In this document: in pieces, positions 34,871 to 47,600 of the stretch | Numbering within the stretch: the first letter of the stretch is position 1 | Layout: every line of letters begins with the position of its first letter | Assembly: GCA_005408345.1 (NCBI GenBank) | Contig: SEMN01000705.1 | Location: 172,506 to 236,505 of the forward strand | Direction of reading: 5' to 3' | DNA: 64,000 nucleotides | DNA from: Macquaria australasica | Lineage: Eukaryota > Chordata > Actinopteri > Centrarchiformes > Percichthyidae | Notes under the pieces: model-generated | The model's database searches: none | Seen by the model: the letters and a program-made list of their open reading frames with translations, nothing else | What the model was told of the DNA's origin: nothing | Made by a program: the position numbers and the translations under genes

Positions 34871-37800
34871 CTTTTCATTCTGGATTAATCTGCAGATTAT
34901 TTTCTCCATGGATCTATTAATTGATTGGTTTGTAAAAAGTCTGAAAATAGTGAGAAATGCCATCAGAAAGACCCAGAGCCCAAAGTGACACCTTCAACCA
35001 ACCGTCCATACCTCAACATTATTAACAACATTACAATTATTAAAATAATTAAAAGCAGTAAATGTAAACAGAGCTTTGACAGTGTTCAGGCTGCATTATT
35101 CTTCAGAACATTCTGTCCTTGTTCTGGTGAATCTCCGAACACGACTCCATTTATCTCTGATAAGTCAGCTCTGGAAAATTTCAAATCACTGCTGTCCCAG
35201 AAGATCACCTTTATCCCATCATGCATCTCTTCCTCAAAGATAACACTGTTGTCCAGAGTAGTGGTTCTAACAGTAAAAGCTCTAATGGACATCTAATGCT
35301 TTGAACAAGGCAGTCGCAGATTCTGTTTGTGATATTCATGGACTGGGTCTTTGGTATATGAACAGCTGAGGAGTGAAGAGCGTCCAGTTTGGTGATCTCA
35401 GGACTGCATCTCTGCTTTTTGCCGATCGTGTAGTGGTGGCCACAGGTGCCACAAAACGCCACAAAACACCACAAAACACCACAGGGTCATCTGGCAAAAT
35501 AGTTGAACTGAGCTCAACTTTTGCTGCAATGCAGCATCACCTGGCAAGACTCTGCGGTGGACAATCACCTTCTTCACAAACACATTTCTGGTGGATTATT
35601 TTGTAACGTGAAAATTGTATTTCTACTGTTTGCCTCACGATCGTGGTGATTAAAGATAAGATAATTGCTTTCCAGAGTTGTAAAATCCAGTCTCATAGTA
35701 TTAGAAGCTGTTGTCTGATTAGACCTTAAAGTATCAAAAGTAAAAGTACTCGTTCTTCTGTTAAATGTCGCCCGTGATGGATATATTATTATATCTGACT
35801 ATATCTGATTATTAGATTGTTAATACTGATGCATCAATGTTAGAGCAGCATTTTACTGTTGTAGCAGCTCGAGGTGGAGCTAGTTTTAACTACTTTATAC
35901 ACTATATAGCTAGTCAATAATAGTAAGAGGACACTTGGCCTACATAATCTGATTCCTTTCTGAAGGTTTCCCCCATCTTCGCTCCACTGACTTCCTCTCT
36001 TTCTTCATTCCATTATGAGAAACAGGAGACAGAGAGGAACTGCACAAACAAAGCCTGAATGCTTAATGAAGCATAGCTCACATCAACATGCCATGTTAAT
36101 GAAATTCAGCTCAACAGCATTTTAAAGTAGACTTTGGGAGACCTGATAAGGCTGGGATTTAAGGCGGGGGTTAATTAACGAGTGTTTGAGAGGACTATTT
36201 GTGCTGAATCAAGGGTGAGTTATCAGTTGCCCTGCTGCACAGGTCCCCTGGTGATTGGGCACAAATTGAGAGAGCAGTGCAATTCCCCAGGAGTTTGGTT
36301 TAATTTCTTCTGTCAGAGAGATTCCACTGAACCATGTTAACCCCCAGCACCATCAGGAAATTAAGTTGCAAAAGAGGCTTAAGGTTTCCAAACAGAATGA
36401 AATGAAAGGCTGTGCTGTAGTCCCCATCTTCAAGAGAGAACAATATTTTAAAATGTAAATCAGCTGCACAGAAAGAGAACGAAAATATGTTTCTTTGCTA
36501 GTATGGGACATACAGCTTGAAACAGTAGTTTATCACTGAAACACTGAAGTCATTGAGGTAACGTGACTTCAGTTCTCAAGTTTTCTACTCTGTATAAACT
36601 ATTATCAGAACTCTTCAGCACTGCTGGACTCAACTGTGGGTTCAAACGCAGCACATTTTGCTGCCCAGCCATGTACATTTTTTTAACATATATTTATAGT
36701 TATATAAGTGTATAAAGTGTTCAGTCAGTCTCCCTCCATGTTGTTGCCCTTCACTCCTCTGTTACATCTTTTAAATATGCTGGGAGGGAGGAGGTCTAGC
36801 AGAATTTGAGGGTGTAGTTCCACTTTAAAAGGTGATGATATGTCAAACTGCAGCCTCCAAGCAGCCAAATACATTAGTCAGTAAATAACTCAGAAAAAAA
36901 TGGAAATGTAAACATCTACAATTCCATGACAACTGGGCAAAACTCCATCTGCTGATGAAGACCATGTGATATGGTTGACAGCTCCAGAACAGCTACTAAA
37001 GAGACCTTGAGATGAGATTTGTTTTTCTCAAGGTCAAGAATGAACTTTGAACCTCCACATTCCCAGTTTGAAATGCAAACTTTCTGTTAAACAAAAATAA
37101 AATGAAATTGTATACTCCCACGTCTATGCCTAGTTTACCCTGATGACATCACCATGACATCATTAAGGTTATTTTCTGAGACTTGACAAAAAAACCCTAC
37201 AGAGCCACAGAAGACATTATACAATTGTTTCCACAGGCTGAGTCAAACTCCCTGTGACTATAAACTGACCTTTGTGTGTAAAACAGGTGGAGTGCCCCTT
37301 TAATACTCTGGATAATCCTTATTTATGGTGTCTAGTTTGCTACTGAAGCAGAACCAGTCCTGTTCCAGTTAGTGAGGATGGTTTCACACTCGATTGACTC
37401 TTCACAGTACATTTCCCAGCATGCTCCTGCAGGCTCATTGAGTCCCAACATGCTCTCCCCCTGCTAGTGGATTATCATGTAATCCCTGATATTCATCAGC
37501 CTGAGAGGTCAGAGGTCGTCTCATTACAATTGTACAACATCATTCTCATCTTGGTGTAGATGAACTGGATTGTACTGGTTTGTGGGGTTAACGGTTCAAT
37601 AGTTCAACGTGAGGAGGACAACTTTGCTCATCTCCCTCCTCTAAACTCTGTGGTCTGAGCTCAGGGTGTCGTTTTCAAGCCTTCTACACACCTGCGAACA
37701 AGCTGACAGGTGTGGGGGGCAGCAGTTAAAACGATGAAAATAATACTCTTTGATATTAGAGCATTTCTTCAGTATGTGGACATTTATCAGATTATCTTTG

Positions 37801-38597
37801 CTGAAAAAAAATCTTTACTGTGTATTTCTGACTCATATCTCCTTGTTTAAAATCACAAATCACTTTGCTGATTTGAATCACTTTGTCCAGTTCAGTTCAA
37901 ACATTCGTAGTCAATGAATATGTAGTTCGTTCACTTTATTAAGTGAACACATCACCGTTCAAATACGTCAGGTAGTGAACGCAGTGACCCCTAAGATTTA
38001 TATTGTAACCCTTTGGAGGGGCCTGACGCCTAGGTTGGGAACCACTGGACTAAACCAACTAACCTACCACATGTATATAAAAAGTTAAAACTAGCTAACT
38101 GTATTTAAACTAGTTGAAACTAGCTAACTGTATATAAAGTATGATGCTGATAATACAAATGTAGAATGCAGGACCGCTGTTCAAACATTCCTGGAATAAC
38201 TGCAGTACATCCACAAGAGACTTTGTGAGGCAGATAAATGGAAGTAAAACAGAGGATTTCTCTTTCCACTGAAACAACATGTAATAATTCCACTAAATCA
38301 TCTAAATTTGAGAGGCAAAGTTTTCATGCAAAACCGCTGACAGGCTCAGTCCTAACTACAATTAGTCAAACAAGGTAAACAGCCACACAAGAACACACCA
38401 AAACACACAAGTAAAGATGTGTGTAAAATATAAACAGGAAATAAATCCTCAGATGAAGCTTCGATTCACAAACATTGACCGAGGTCACAGCGAGGATGTC
38501 ACCGTCACAGCAGCTGATGTATTGGTTATTAGATCTGGATGGAAAACAACCACCTGCTTCTTGTAGAGCAGCAATGCAAATCATGAATGACATAATA

Positions 38598-38600
<3 letters not shown>

Positions 38601-38638
<38 letters not shown>
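38601..38638. repeat. (GT)n microsatellite
   Basis: About 18 GT units. Confidence 0.95.
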
Positions 38639-38639
<1 letters not shown>

Positions 38640-39024
38640 TGCAGACAGACAGACTGAGGATCTGTGTTTTATCTTCTGTCCTTTTTTATTAATCCTTGGA
38701 CGTCTGCCTGCACAAACTTTGTCAATCAGGCTTTAGCTGCATTTAAACAAAGGCTTTTCAGTGGAGTCCAGTTTATACTGAAGAGTCATGATCAAGTAAA
38801 GACAAGCAGCTCTGCACTGTAAAAAACAACAACAACTCTGTCTTTATTCTATTTATTAAATTAAGGAGTGTTTGGTCCATCTGCCCAGGAACAGCAGAGC
38901 ATCTTTTCTTTTGATTGAGATTCATACTGTTTGTACATTTTATTAAATAAATCTAATCAAATAAAATAGGTCACTGTATAGCTGCTTGTTATCCGCCTCA
39001 CAGTGTAACATATAGTTACAACCA

Positions 39025-39618
39025 GCGGTGGAAGAAGTACTCAGATCTTTTACTTAAGTAAAAGTAGTAATACCACAGGGTAGAAATACTCTGTTACAAG
39101 TAAAAGTCCCGCATTCAAAATGTTACTTAAGTAGAAGTACAAAAGTATTATCAGCTAAATGCACTTTAAGTACCAAAAGTTAAAGTACACATTATGCAGA
39201 ATGTCTCATTTCAGAATAATGTATATTATATTACTGGATTCTAATTATTGATGCATTAATGTGTTCGTTATGAAAATACTCCACTAGCCTACAAGTCGAA
39301 ATCCTGCATTAAAAACCTTACTAAAGCAAACGTATTAAGTATTAAAAGTATCAGCAAAATGTACTTAAGGTATCAAAAGTAAAAGTATTTATGTTGCAGT
39401 AAAATGGTCCCTGTCAGGGTCATGAAAGGTTGTAATTTTACGCTGTCAGACAAATGTCATACAGTAAAAAGTACAATAAGAATAAGATTGCTAATAAGAA
39501 GTAGAATGCTGCATTAAATGGAAATACACTTAAGTAAAGTACAAGTACCTCGAATTAGTACTTAAGTATGCTACAGTAGGTCCTCCTTGAGTAAATGTAC
39601 TCAGTTACTTTCCACCAC
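39025..39618 (-). mobile_element. Full-length MITE of the GGTGGAA/ACTTAAGT family
   Basis: Both termini are present: gcggtggaagaagtactcag at the left and agttactttccaccac at the right, giving short inverted ends GGTGGAA...TTCCACC. The interior repeats acttaagtaaaagta-type palindromes and contains no gene. One of three nearly complete copies within 3 kb. Confidence 0.7.
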
Positions 39619-39675
39619 GAAGTAAAAGTCATATTCTGAGTTGAATTGCCTAAACGTCGTTTTTTACAGTGTAGA

Positions 39676-39757
39676 AGAAGAGAGAGAGAGGGGAGGGGAG
39701 GGGAGGAGGGTGAAAAGAGGTGGAGGAGGAGGAAGAGGAGGAGGAGGAGGAGGAGGA
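39676..39757 (+). repeat. GGA-rich purine tract
   Basis: Nearly pure purine on the plus strand for about 80 bp (gaagagagagag, ggagggga, ggaggaggag). Lies directly upstream of the putative kcng4 first exon. Confidence 0.9.
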
Positions 39758-39759
39758 TG

Positions 39760-40165
39760 GTCCTGCTGTCAAACACAGATGAGAACACAGCAGCAGCAGC
39801 AGGTTTCAGGAGGACACCGTCGTTATCTAATCGCATTTTATTCTCCCCTCGGAAGCGGCGGGGACCAATGGAGGCGCAGCGACGATCCGAGGACGAACAA
39901 GAAATCATATTCATTTAATTCCCTCAAACTCCGAAGCTGCCGGAGGGACAGGCGACGTGTGCAGACCGGCGATGCTGCACGGACACACATCGACCCTGCA
40001 AACTTCAGAGAGGATGAAGACTTACCTGCCTCCTGCTGCTCGTCGGGCTGATTTCTTCTGCAGCAATTATGCAATTATGGCTTAATTAGTGCGAAGATGA
40101 GAGAATGCTCAGGATAAATAAGAGATACGTTAAAGAGCTGAGGCAGCCCACCTGCGCCCTTTAAG
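39760..40165 (+). other. Putative untranslated first exon and promoter of kcng4
   Basis: A non-repetitive, CpG-containing block (tctgctgctcgtcgggc, gaagcggcgg, aggcgacgtg) stands out from the surrounding repeats. It ends at a strong donor, TTTAAG/GTGAGTGA, at 40165/40166. The next strong acceptor on this strand before the kcng4 ATG is ttgtcatcacag at 44530-44541, 78 bp upstream of the ATG. The stretch has no long ORF of its own. A spliced 5' UTR exon of kcng4 is the simplest reading; the 5' end is not defined. Confidence 0.45.
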
Positions 40166-40318
40166 GTGAGTGAATAAATTACTGCTGTTTTATTTTAAAC
40201 TTTACTCCCATTTATTTATAGGAAACAAAGCATTTAATGGAATTTTAACGCGCCATTTGTTAAATAGGTTTTTCTCTTTAATTAGCAAACTGCTGCTCCA
40301 ATTCTTGTTTCAAACATC

Positions 40319-40870
40319 AGAGTGTACATTTACTCAAACACTGTACTTAAGCACACATTTGAGGTACTTGTACTTTACTTGAGTATTTCCATTTTCTGCT
40401 ACTTTATACTTCTACTCAAAGACATCTCAGAGGGAAATATTGTACTTGTTACTCCGCTACATTTGTCTGACAGCTTAGTTACTAGTTACTTTGCAGATTT
40501 AGATTAATAATACAAAATATAATCAACAGTTACATTATGATGTATTGTTATCGGTTAGAATAAGATAAGTATTTATTGATCCCTGAGGGGTAATCCACAA
40601 GCTATAAAGTAATTAAAATCAGCTCCACCTTTAGCTGCAGTATTAAAGTGATGAGCACATTAATAATTATACTAATATCGTATGCTATATGTAGAGTATA
40701 CAATAATCTGACATTCTGCTTTATAAGTACGTTTACTTTTGGTGCTTGAAGTATATTTTAATGCTAATACTTTTGTACTTTTACTTAAGTACATGTTTTA
40801 AATTTTACTTGTACCCTGTGGTATTACTACTTTTACTTAAGTACAAGATCTGAGTACTTCTTACTGCTTG
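40319..40870 (+). mobile_element. MITE of the GGTGGAA/ACTTAAGT family, with an inserted LINE-tail piece
   Basis: Runs from gtgtacatttactcaaacac to gatctgagtacttctta. It is interrupted near 40560-40605 by taagtatttattgatccctg aggggtaat, a fragment like a non-LTR 3' end, showing nested insertion. Confidence 0.65.
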
Positions 40871-41242
40871 TCTGCTGCTGATGGTCTTTCCATTGGATCT
40901 CATCCTGACGAATAATACAGACTTAACATGATTTATGTTGGATAAATGTTAATAAAAAAATAAATACTGCAGAATCTAAATGAGTACAACACAATTAGGT
41001 TACTGTTTTATATTAACAGGCAGTTCAGTGCTGCTGTTCTGTTACTGAGCATCAAACACTGGAAAATGTTAATATGAGTGCACAGTGTATCCATCATCTG
41101 GATAATATAATTGCTTAAAAGTTGGTTTTGGGACAGAAAATGATCCCCAGAATATACAGTACATGTGCTGCATATCTGGAATAATAATCTCTGTGATGTG
41201 ACAACTAGAAGATAATTTAACTTTATTTATTTTTTATTCATT

Positions 41243-41534
41243 GGTGGAAGAAATATCAATATTTTGCTTAAGAGCTGCTTAAACAAAGCAATACCACACT
41301 GTAGAAATACTCCAATACAAGTAAAAGTCCTGCATTCATAATTTTACTTCAACAGAAGTACAAAAGTATTGCTATATGTACTAAGTATCAAAAGTAGAAG
41401 TACCCAATGCAGCAGTGTTATATTTTATTGTTGGATTATTATTACTCACACATAAGCAGAAGTTTAATAGTGTATCTGGTTGAGGCGGAGCTAATTTTAA
41501 GTACTATATATACTGTGGGTACTTGATCCTGTGT

Positions 41535-41566
<32 letters not shown>

Positions 41567-41760
41567 GCAAAGTAACTTCTAACTATACCTGTCAAATAAC
41601 TGTACTGGAGTAAGAAGTACAATATTTACCTCTGGAATTAAGTGGAGTAGAAGTAACAAGTAGTATAAAATGAAAATACTCAAGTAAAGTACCTCAAAAT
41701 TGTATTTAAGTACAGTACTTTAGTGAGTGTACTTGGTTCAGTTCCACCACTGGACGTTCA
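41243..41760 (-). mobile_element. Nearly full-length MITE of the GGTGGAA/ACTTAAGT family
   Basis: Left end ggtggaagaaat, right end ttcagttccaccac. A (GT)n run lies inside at about 41534-41561. Same orientation as the copy at 39025. Confidence 0.7.
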
Positions 41761-41975
41761 GCATCTTACCATGAAGCTTTCAAGAATCTGCTGGAGAAAA
41801 CACGGAAGAACAACGTTTTTGGAAATGATTTGTCAAAATGACAAAGCTAACGATCCTAGTCAGTAAGTCAGTCAGTCAGCATAGTGTTTAGTGATAAATC
41901 AGGACTACTGTAGTAACCTAACCAAGCGTCACAGTAGATGCTGGTAAACGCCATGTGGTGCTGCTACTCTTCCCA

Positions 41976-42120
41976 TTAAAAGGTCTCTTTTTTGGGGGAG
42001 TTTTTCCTCATCCGAATTGAGGGTCTAAGGGTGTTGTATGCTGTACAGATTGTAAAGCCCCCTTGAGCCAAATTTGTGATTTGTGATATTGGGCTAAATA
42101 AATAAAATTGACTTGACTTG
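41976..42120 (+). repeat. LINE-type 3' tail ending in ttgacttgacttg
   Basis: ggtctcttttttgggggagt, then a segment with tgttgtatgctgtacagatt, then ggctaaataaataaaattga and a short tandem gacttgacttg. This is the familiar tail of a fish non-LTR or SINE-like repeat; a second partial copy is near 16858. Confidence 0.6.
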
Positions 42121-43154
42121 GCATTACAGTGAAATGAAAAAATAGCTTCGTCAGCTGTGTGCAAAATGTTCAATATGACACTCTTCTTCTTAAAAAAAAA
42201 AGAAAAAAGTAACAGCATACAAGCAGTGCAATAGAGGCCAAGAATATGTGCGTGAATCCATTTAGCTGGAGGTCGAATTAAAGGGTAATTTTACCAAAAA
42301 ATCATATCTGTAGTGGTATCCAACCATGAAGACAGTTATGATATTTATTTGTCCAGGTTTTAAGATATCCATGTCTCTGCCTCCACACCAAAACAGAAGA
42401 GGTGAATGGAATTTATTTTGTGATGCTCACAGCATTGAAAAATTACATTTGAAAAATTCTGCAGCAACACCTATTTCTGAATAAATGAAAAGAGTCTGAG
42501 CTTTAATTCCTGGCTTCCATGCAGAAGAGCTGGAATCTTTGAAAAGGGGTTTAGATTTTGGAAGCCGCTGTATTGATGATCTAAGTGCACTCGGTTTAAC
42601 GGTTCAGGCTCAGGTTTGAATCATAGGTGACATTTTTGCAAATGTCTATTTTTTAATCTTTAAATGAAAATAAATACACAAACACTACGAACCACAAAAT
42701 AACATCCATGTTGAAGATCATAAATCGGCAGAAACCAAACCCCAAACTATCCACATGGCCAGATACCAGCAGAGGTCAGTGAGGAAATGTGTTTTTAAAT
42801 TAATCTGCCCTTTAATCTCACAGGGTGTTTTTGCATGTTAGCAGATATCTGTCAGCATTAAAAACCTGTTGAAGGATGTCGGTTTGAAAATAAACTATCC
42901 ACTGAACAGAAGCTGTGGTTTGAGGAGCTTCTTTACATCTGTCAGCTGTTCGATCTCTGGTATTTTAACCTCAATGGCTTGATCACACCATGATGTTTTT
43001 AAGGTCACACAGCAGTCGTGTGAGAGTCGTCAGAGTCACATGAATCGAGGCGTGAAGTGGTGTGAAGTCAACTCAGAAAGGTGTCAGGACTAAAAGTGGG
43101 GTGCAAAGATCTTTTCTTTTCTTTTTCAGTGAATTGTGAATTAATAGAGCTGGA

Positions 43155-44001
43155 CCACACACTGTATATAAAGATGGACGACGTGTCTCCACTTCCTCCC
43201 ACTGTACAAAAATTAAGCCAAAATATCCTGGATACAGGAGCTGCCTTCTTGTGCTGGTGACGTCATTTGGAGCCAGAATCTGCGCAGTAGTGATCGAGGT
43301 CCCGCCCATACACCCGTCTGAACCAATCACAGCACACTCACAGTTGTCAATCATGACGTCTCACCCCCTTTTTATAGCATCAAATAACTAATTAAAACCA
43401 CACTAGGACAGACAACATTAAAGCTGTGGTCGCAATAACATCACTTCAGTAACATGGACAGCACATGGTACGATGGATTAGCATACACTTCCAAACCATA
43501 GACTGTATATAAAGATGGACGACACGTCTCCACTTCCTCCCTTTGTAAAAAATGAAGCCAAAATACCCCGGATACGGGAGCTGCCAACTTGCGCTGGTGA
43601 CATCATTTGAAGCCAGAATCTGCTCAGTAGTGATCCATCAAGTTCCCGCCTATACACCTGTCTGAACCAATCACAGCACACTCACAGTTGTCAATCATGA
43701 TGTGACGCCCCGTTTTTATAGCATCAAATAACTAATTAAAACCAAACTGATCAGAAAAACAAACACTTGAACAAACATCAGCGTGATAAGAACTACCTAA
43801 ATGACAGAAACCATCTTTGGGAACATTTTATTTGACGTGTACTTTGATTTTTCAGTTTGGCCCATGTCCCATCTGCTAACATGGAGGAGGTGGGGCTCAT
43901 ATACTGCAGCCAGCCACCAGGGGGCGATCCAGATGTTTTGGCTTCTTTTGGCTTCACTTTTGGGGAGCTGTCATGTCATCCATCTTTATAGACAGTCTAT
44001 G
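43155..44001. mobile_element. Tandem MITE: ctgtatataaagatgga unit, two copies plus a TIR-bounded end
   Basis: The unit beginning actgtatataaagatggacg occurs at about 43155 and again at 43499, about 345 bp apart. The second copy starts at catagactgtatataaagat (43497) and a matching reversed end atctttatagacagtctatg finishes at 44001, giving inverted termini. A third copy lies at 53229-53645. No transposase is encoded. The first half also carries the conserved texts gctgtggtcgcaataacatc and atcatgacgtc. Confidence 0.7.
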
Positions 44002-44212
44002 AGCTGGATATGATGAGGCGAGTCAGCACTGCTGCTAATTTGCCCATAGTGCCAAAAAAAATCACCTGCAGCCCAAAAAAACATTTTCCCCATTATAAAA
44101 GAGATGCCTATAAAACTGTTGACACCACAAACTGCAAAAAAGGTCAATAATTACGGTTTGTATTACAAATTTATAAATCGCAGATGTGTGCAGTAAACTG
44201 TTGCTCTTTTCG

Positions 44213-44440
44213 ATCAAAGACGAGGACTTCTGTTTTGTCCTGATTTAGTTTGAGGAAAACATAAATTGATGTCAAAGACGCAGTTTACAAGATGGGCTCA
44301 GGTCATCAGGATCAACAGCTATATAGAGTTGGGTGTCATCTGCATAGCAATGAAAGTCAATGGATAATGACCCCTACTGGTAACATACTGAACAGTAGTG
44401 AACCCAGGACAGAGCCCTGTGTACTCCATATGAAATGTTG
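44213..44440 (-). mobile_element. L2/Maui LINE fragment, reverse transcriptase region
   Basis: Read on the minus strand, the segment near 44325-44355 encodes the FHCYADDTQ core of an L2-type reverse transcriptase, and the flanking text parallels the intact-like copy at about 63180-63320. It is short and damaged. Confidence 0.65.
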
Positions 44441-44619
44441 GTTTGTAACGAGAGGCTTTGACCTGAGACAAGAAAATTTGTGTTAATAGAAAAATACAAG
44501 AACTGACTTATTTTTTTATTGAATTGTTTTTGTCATCACAGCTTCCCTGTAGATCCTAACCTCCTGCCAACCAGACATACAAATACCTCTTCCATCCTGT
44601 CACACATCCTGAAGCCAGC

Positions 44620-47600
44620 ATGCCCATCATCAGCAATGCCAACCACGACTTCAGCACCTACTCCATCAGCAGCGACGACAGTAGCCTCGACCGCTTCTTC
44701 ACCGAGATCCCGGAGACTGAGACCATCAAGGGCGTTTACTTCCAGCGCGCCCAGCTTCTTCGTGACCCCAAGGCCTCGTATGTGGTCGACCACACCCTGC
44801 AGGTTCTTATTAATGTCGGGGGCAACCGCTACACCTTCCCCTGGAGCACCTTGGAGCAGTTCCCCCAAAGTCGTTTGGGACGTCTTCGCTTCTGCACCAC
44901 CCCCGAGGAGATTGCACGACTCTGCGACGACTACGACGAGACGTGCCAGGAGTACTTCTTCGACCGAAACCCAACAGCCTTCAGGGTCATCCTCAACTTC
45001 CTGGCTGCAGGCAAACTGCGTCTGCTTCGGGAACTGTGTGCCGTGTCGCTACATGATGAGCTTGACTACTGGGGCGTGGACCCGGGACACATGGAGCGCT
45101 GTTGCCGTCGCCGCATGATTGCCCGTGTAGAGGAGGTGGCCGAGCGAGAGCGCAAGGAAGAGGAGTGGAGGCAGAAGAGGGTGATGCTGAAGAAAAGCAC
45201 CACGCAGGCTGAAAAGGGCTTTAGCAGACTGACATGGATTCTGCGAGAAGTGGTGGAAAACCCTCAGTCAGGGTTGGCCGGGAAGATGTTCGCCTGCCTC
45301 TCTGTCGTCATGGTGCTGGTCACCGTCATCAGCCTGTGCATCAGCACCATGCCAGACCTCCGAGATGAAGAGACCCGGGTGTGTATGAAGCCGATGAAAA
45401 GCTGACAGCCACATAACATCCTGTTTTCAGGAAAGTTTCCTGTGTCAGTGCCTTGTACGGTTCAGCAAACGTTTCAAATCTTTATCACAGCAAAACGAGG
45501 CATCTAGTGACACTAATGTTTAAGTAAATGAACCAAAACTTCTTAAGATTCTGTGTTAATTATATTTTCTCAAGAACATTTTTGGTCAAACCTTTAAGCT
45601 GCACTAATGAATATTTATATATTAACAATGGATCAAATGACTGTAATGTTAAAGAGGGGTTGGTAGTGATGAACCAACCAGTGTTTTAGTGTCTTTCAGC
45701 TAATTTTTTCCAGAAAAAAAGCTCTGATAAACACACTGTATGCTACCTGCCCAGCTCCAATCGACAGACATTAGCCAGGTTTCCATCCAAATTTTCCATG
45801 TTCCCCCGCATGGGATAAATAAAGTTTATCTTATCCGAATAATGATAATAATATAAATTTTTGTTTCACAGTTTTTTCAAGAAAGTCCCATAAAGCACAC
45901 AGTCATGCAGAAATAAGCACCGCCGAGAATGAAATGAAAGCTGGCCTATATGAAAAACAATTAATAAATCAACCAATAATAAAACATTTTAAAAGTCCAT
46001 TAGATTTCAAAGAAAATACTAGACTAGAAACTAGATTGATGGGAGACAGCCATCACAGTAAAAATAAAGTTAAAGTCAGGGTTATTTGCAAAGCATTGTG
46101 GGGTGAGGAGTTGTTAAGAAACTGCTTTTGCCAATGTGACTGTTAAAATCATAGCTTTCTACTGGTATTCTTCAGTCAACAGAAGCAGACAGGCTGTAGA
46201 ATTGATTGTATAACTAATTGTCAGTGTAAAGAGTCTGAACCGGGCTATGTGATTATGTTTCAAAGCCGGAGACGATGGATCGATTTCTCCCTGATGAATG
46301 TGCAGTCAATCGCACTAACCAAGACACGAGAAAATCAAAGCACGGACATGTTCAGAAGCTGAAACAAACTTAATTTTCATATGATTCGTAATTAATGAGA
46401 GTTGAGACTGAACAAACATCTGGAGTTGTGTTTCTAAATTAGGCTCAGAGGCAAAAGCAAAGCCAAGATTCCTTTTAATTTCTGGAAACCAGTTTTGTTT
46501 GCAGTTTGGGGTTTCTGGCACACATCTAAAGTTGAATGCTGGCCACCTGGTTTAACTGGCCTTTATTTAGCTTCACAGGCAAATAAAGCCGATAAAAATG
46601 AGATTGTGCTTATGCTTGTCAAAGAAAGCCAATGTACAGAGACTAAGCCTTGTGGTGACTGACTTCAGACAGAAGTAGACAAAAGCAGCTTCTCGTTTCC
46701 GTAGATTTTGCTGGCTGAAGTAACAACTGTCACTATCAGAGCATCAGCTGTTGCTAGCTAGCTAATTAACATATCCCCTGTCTCGAGCTGATTTTTTAAT
46801 GTCCCAGGCTTCTAGATGACTCCTACAAAACAGTCTTAAATATGCGTTTAATGACAACATAATGCTAATTCAGCGCGTAATGAAAAATTAAGGAAATAAA
46901 GAGCCGCATGTTGTTCTTGTATTTCAGGGTAGCGAGTTAGCCCTAGCTAAGAAAAATATGTAAGGTCAGATTGTTATTTCTTTGTAACATATTTATTCAG
47001 ATGTTTACTATAGATACATAATGAGTTACTTGGACAAACAACACAATTTGAGGATGACTATAACCTGAATTAGGCAAAGTCATGTCTTGTAAACTTCCCC
47101 AAATCTAACAGAGCAGCAAACGTTAGCTTAAGCTCTGATATAGCGCTCAGTAGCATCCGGGACCCGTGATCCTAACCTGTTCCCGTGTTATGTGTGTGTT
47201 AATCCTGAACAGGGCTTTTTCTAAAGTAACCAAAAGATAATTCAGTTTGCTAATGATGAGCTAACTTTTGGTGCTTAAGTTCCAAACATGCGGTTTAATC
47301 CATTCTTTACACTTTTGCTGTTTTGATGTTAGACAAGTGCTAAAAAAGACACGGCCCTCGACTCTTGAGGCCTGTTGTACCTAGTTACGGTCGCTAATGC
47401 TCGGCTATATGATGAATCCCCGTGTGGGAGAGGGCATTAGCTAATCATCAATATTCAAGTGAAAATTTATTTTCCTTTAAAATGGAAATACCCAAGTAAA
47501 GCATTAGCAAGCCAACTACAATATTGCTTTGTACTGTTGAGTAAATGTACTTATGTTCCACCTCTGCCAGTTTCTCTTCAGCTGCCTGGATGTTGACACA

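Larger units (their letters stand above)
30750..39640. other. Repeat-rich intergenic region without a recognised gene
   Basis: No exon with a known domain was found between rpl12 and the putative first exon of kcng4. The region contains MITE fragments, LINE tails and microsatellites (listed), a run of ttagcttagc near 34490-34508, and a short tandem gccacaaaac/accacaaaac near 35443-35480. Open frames of 60-120 codons exist but show no recognisable protein family. Confidence 0.5.

Noticed and set aside
39641..40051. Plus-strand frame through the GGA tract
   Set aside because: Purine-run translation (Gly/Arg/Glu); better explained as promoter and untranslated exon.
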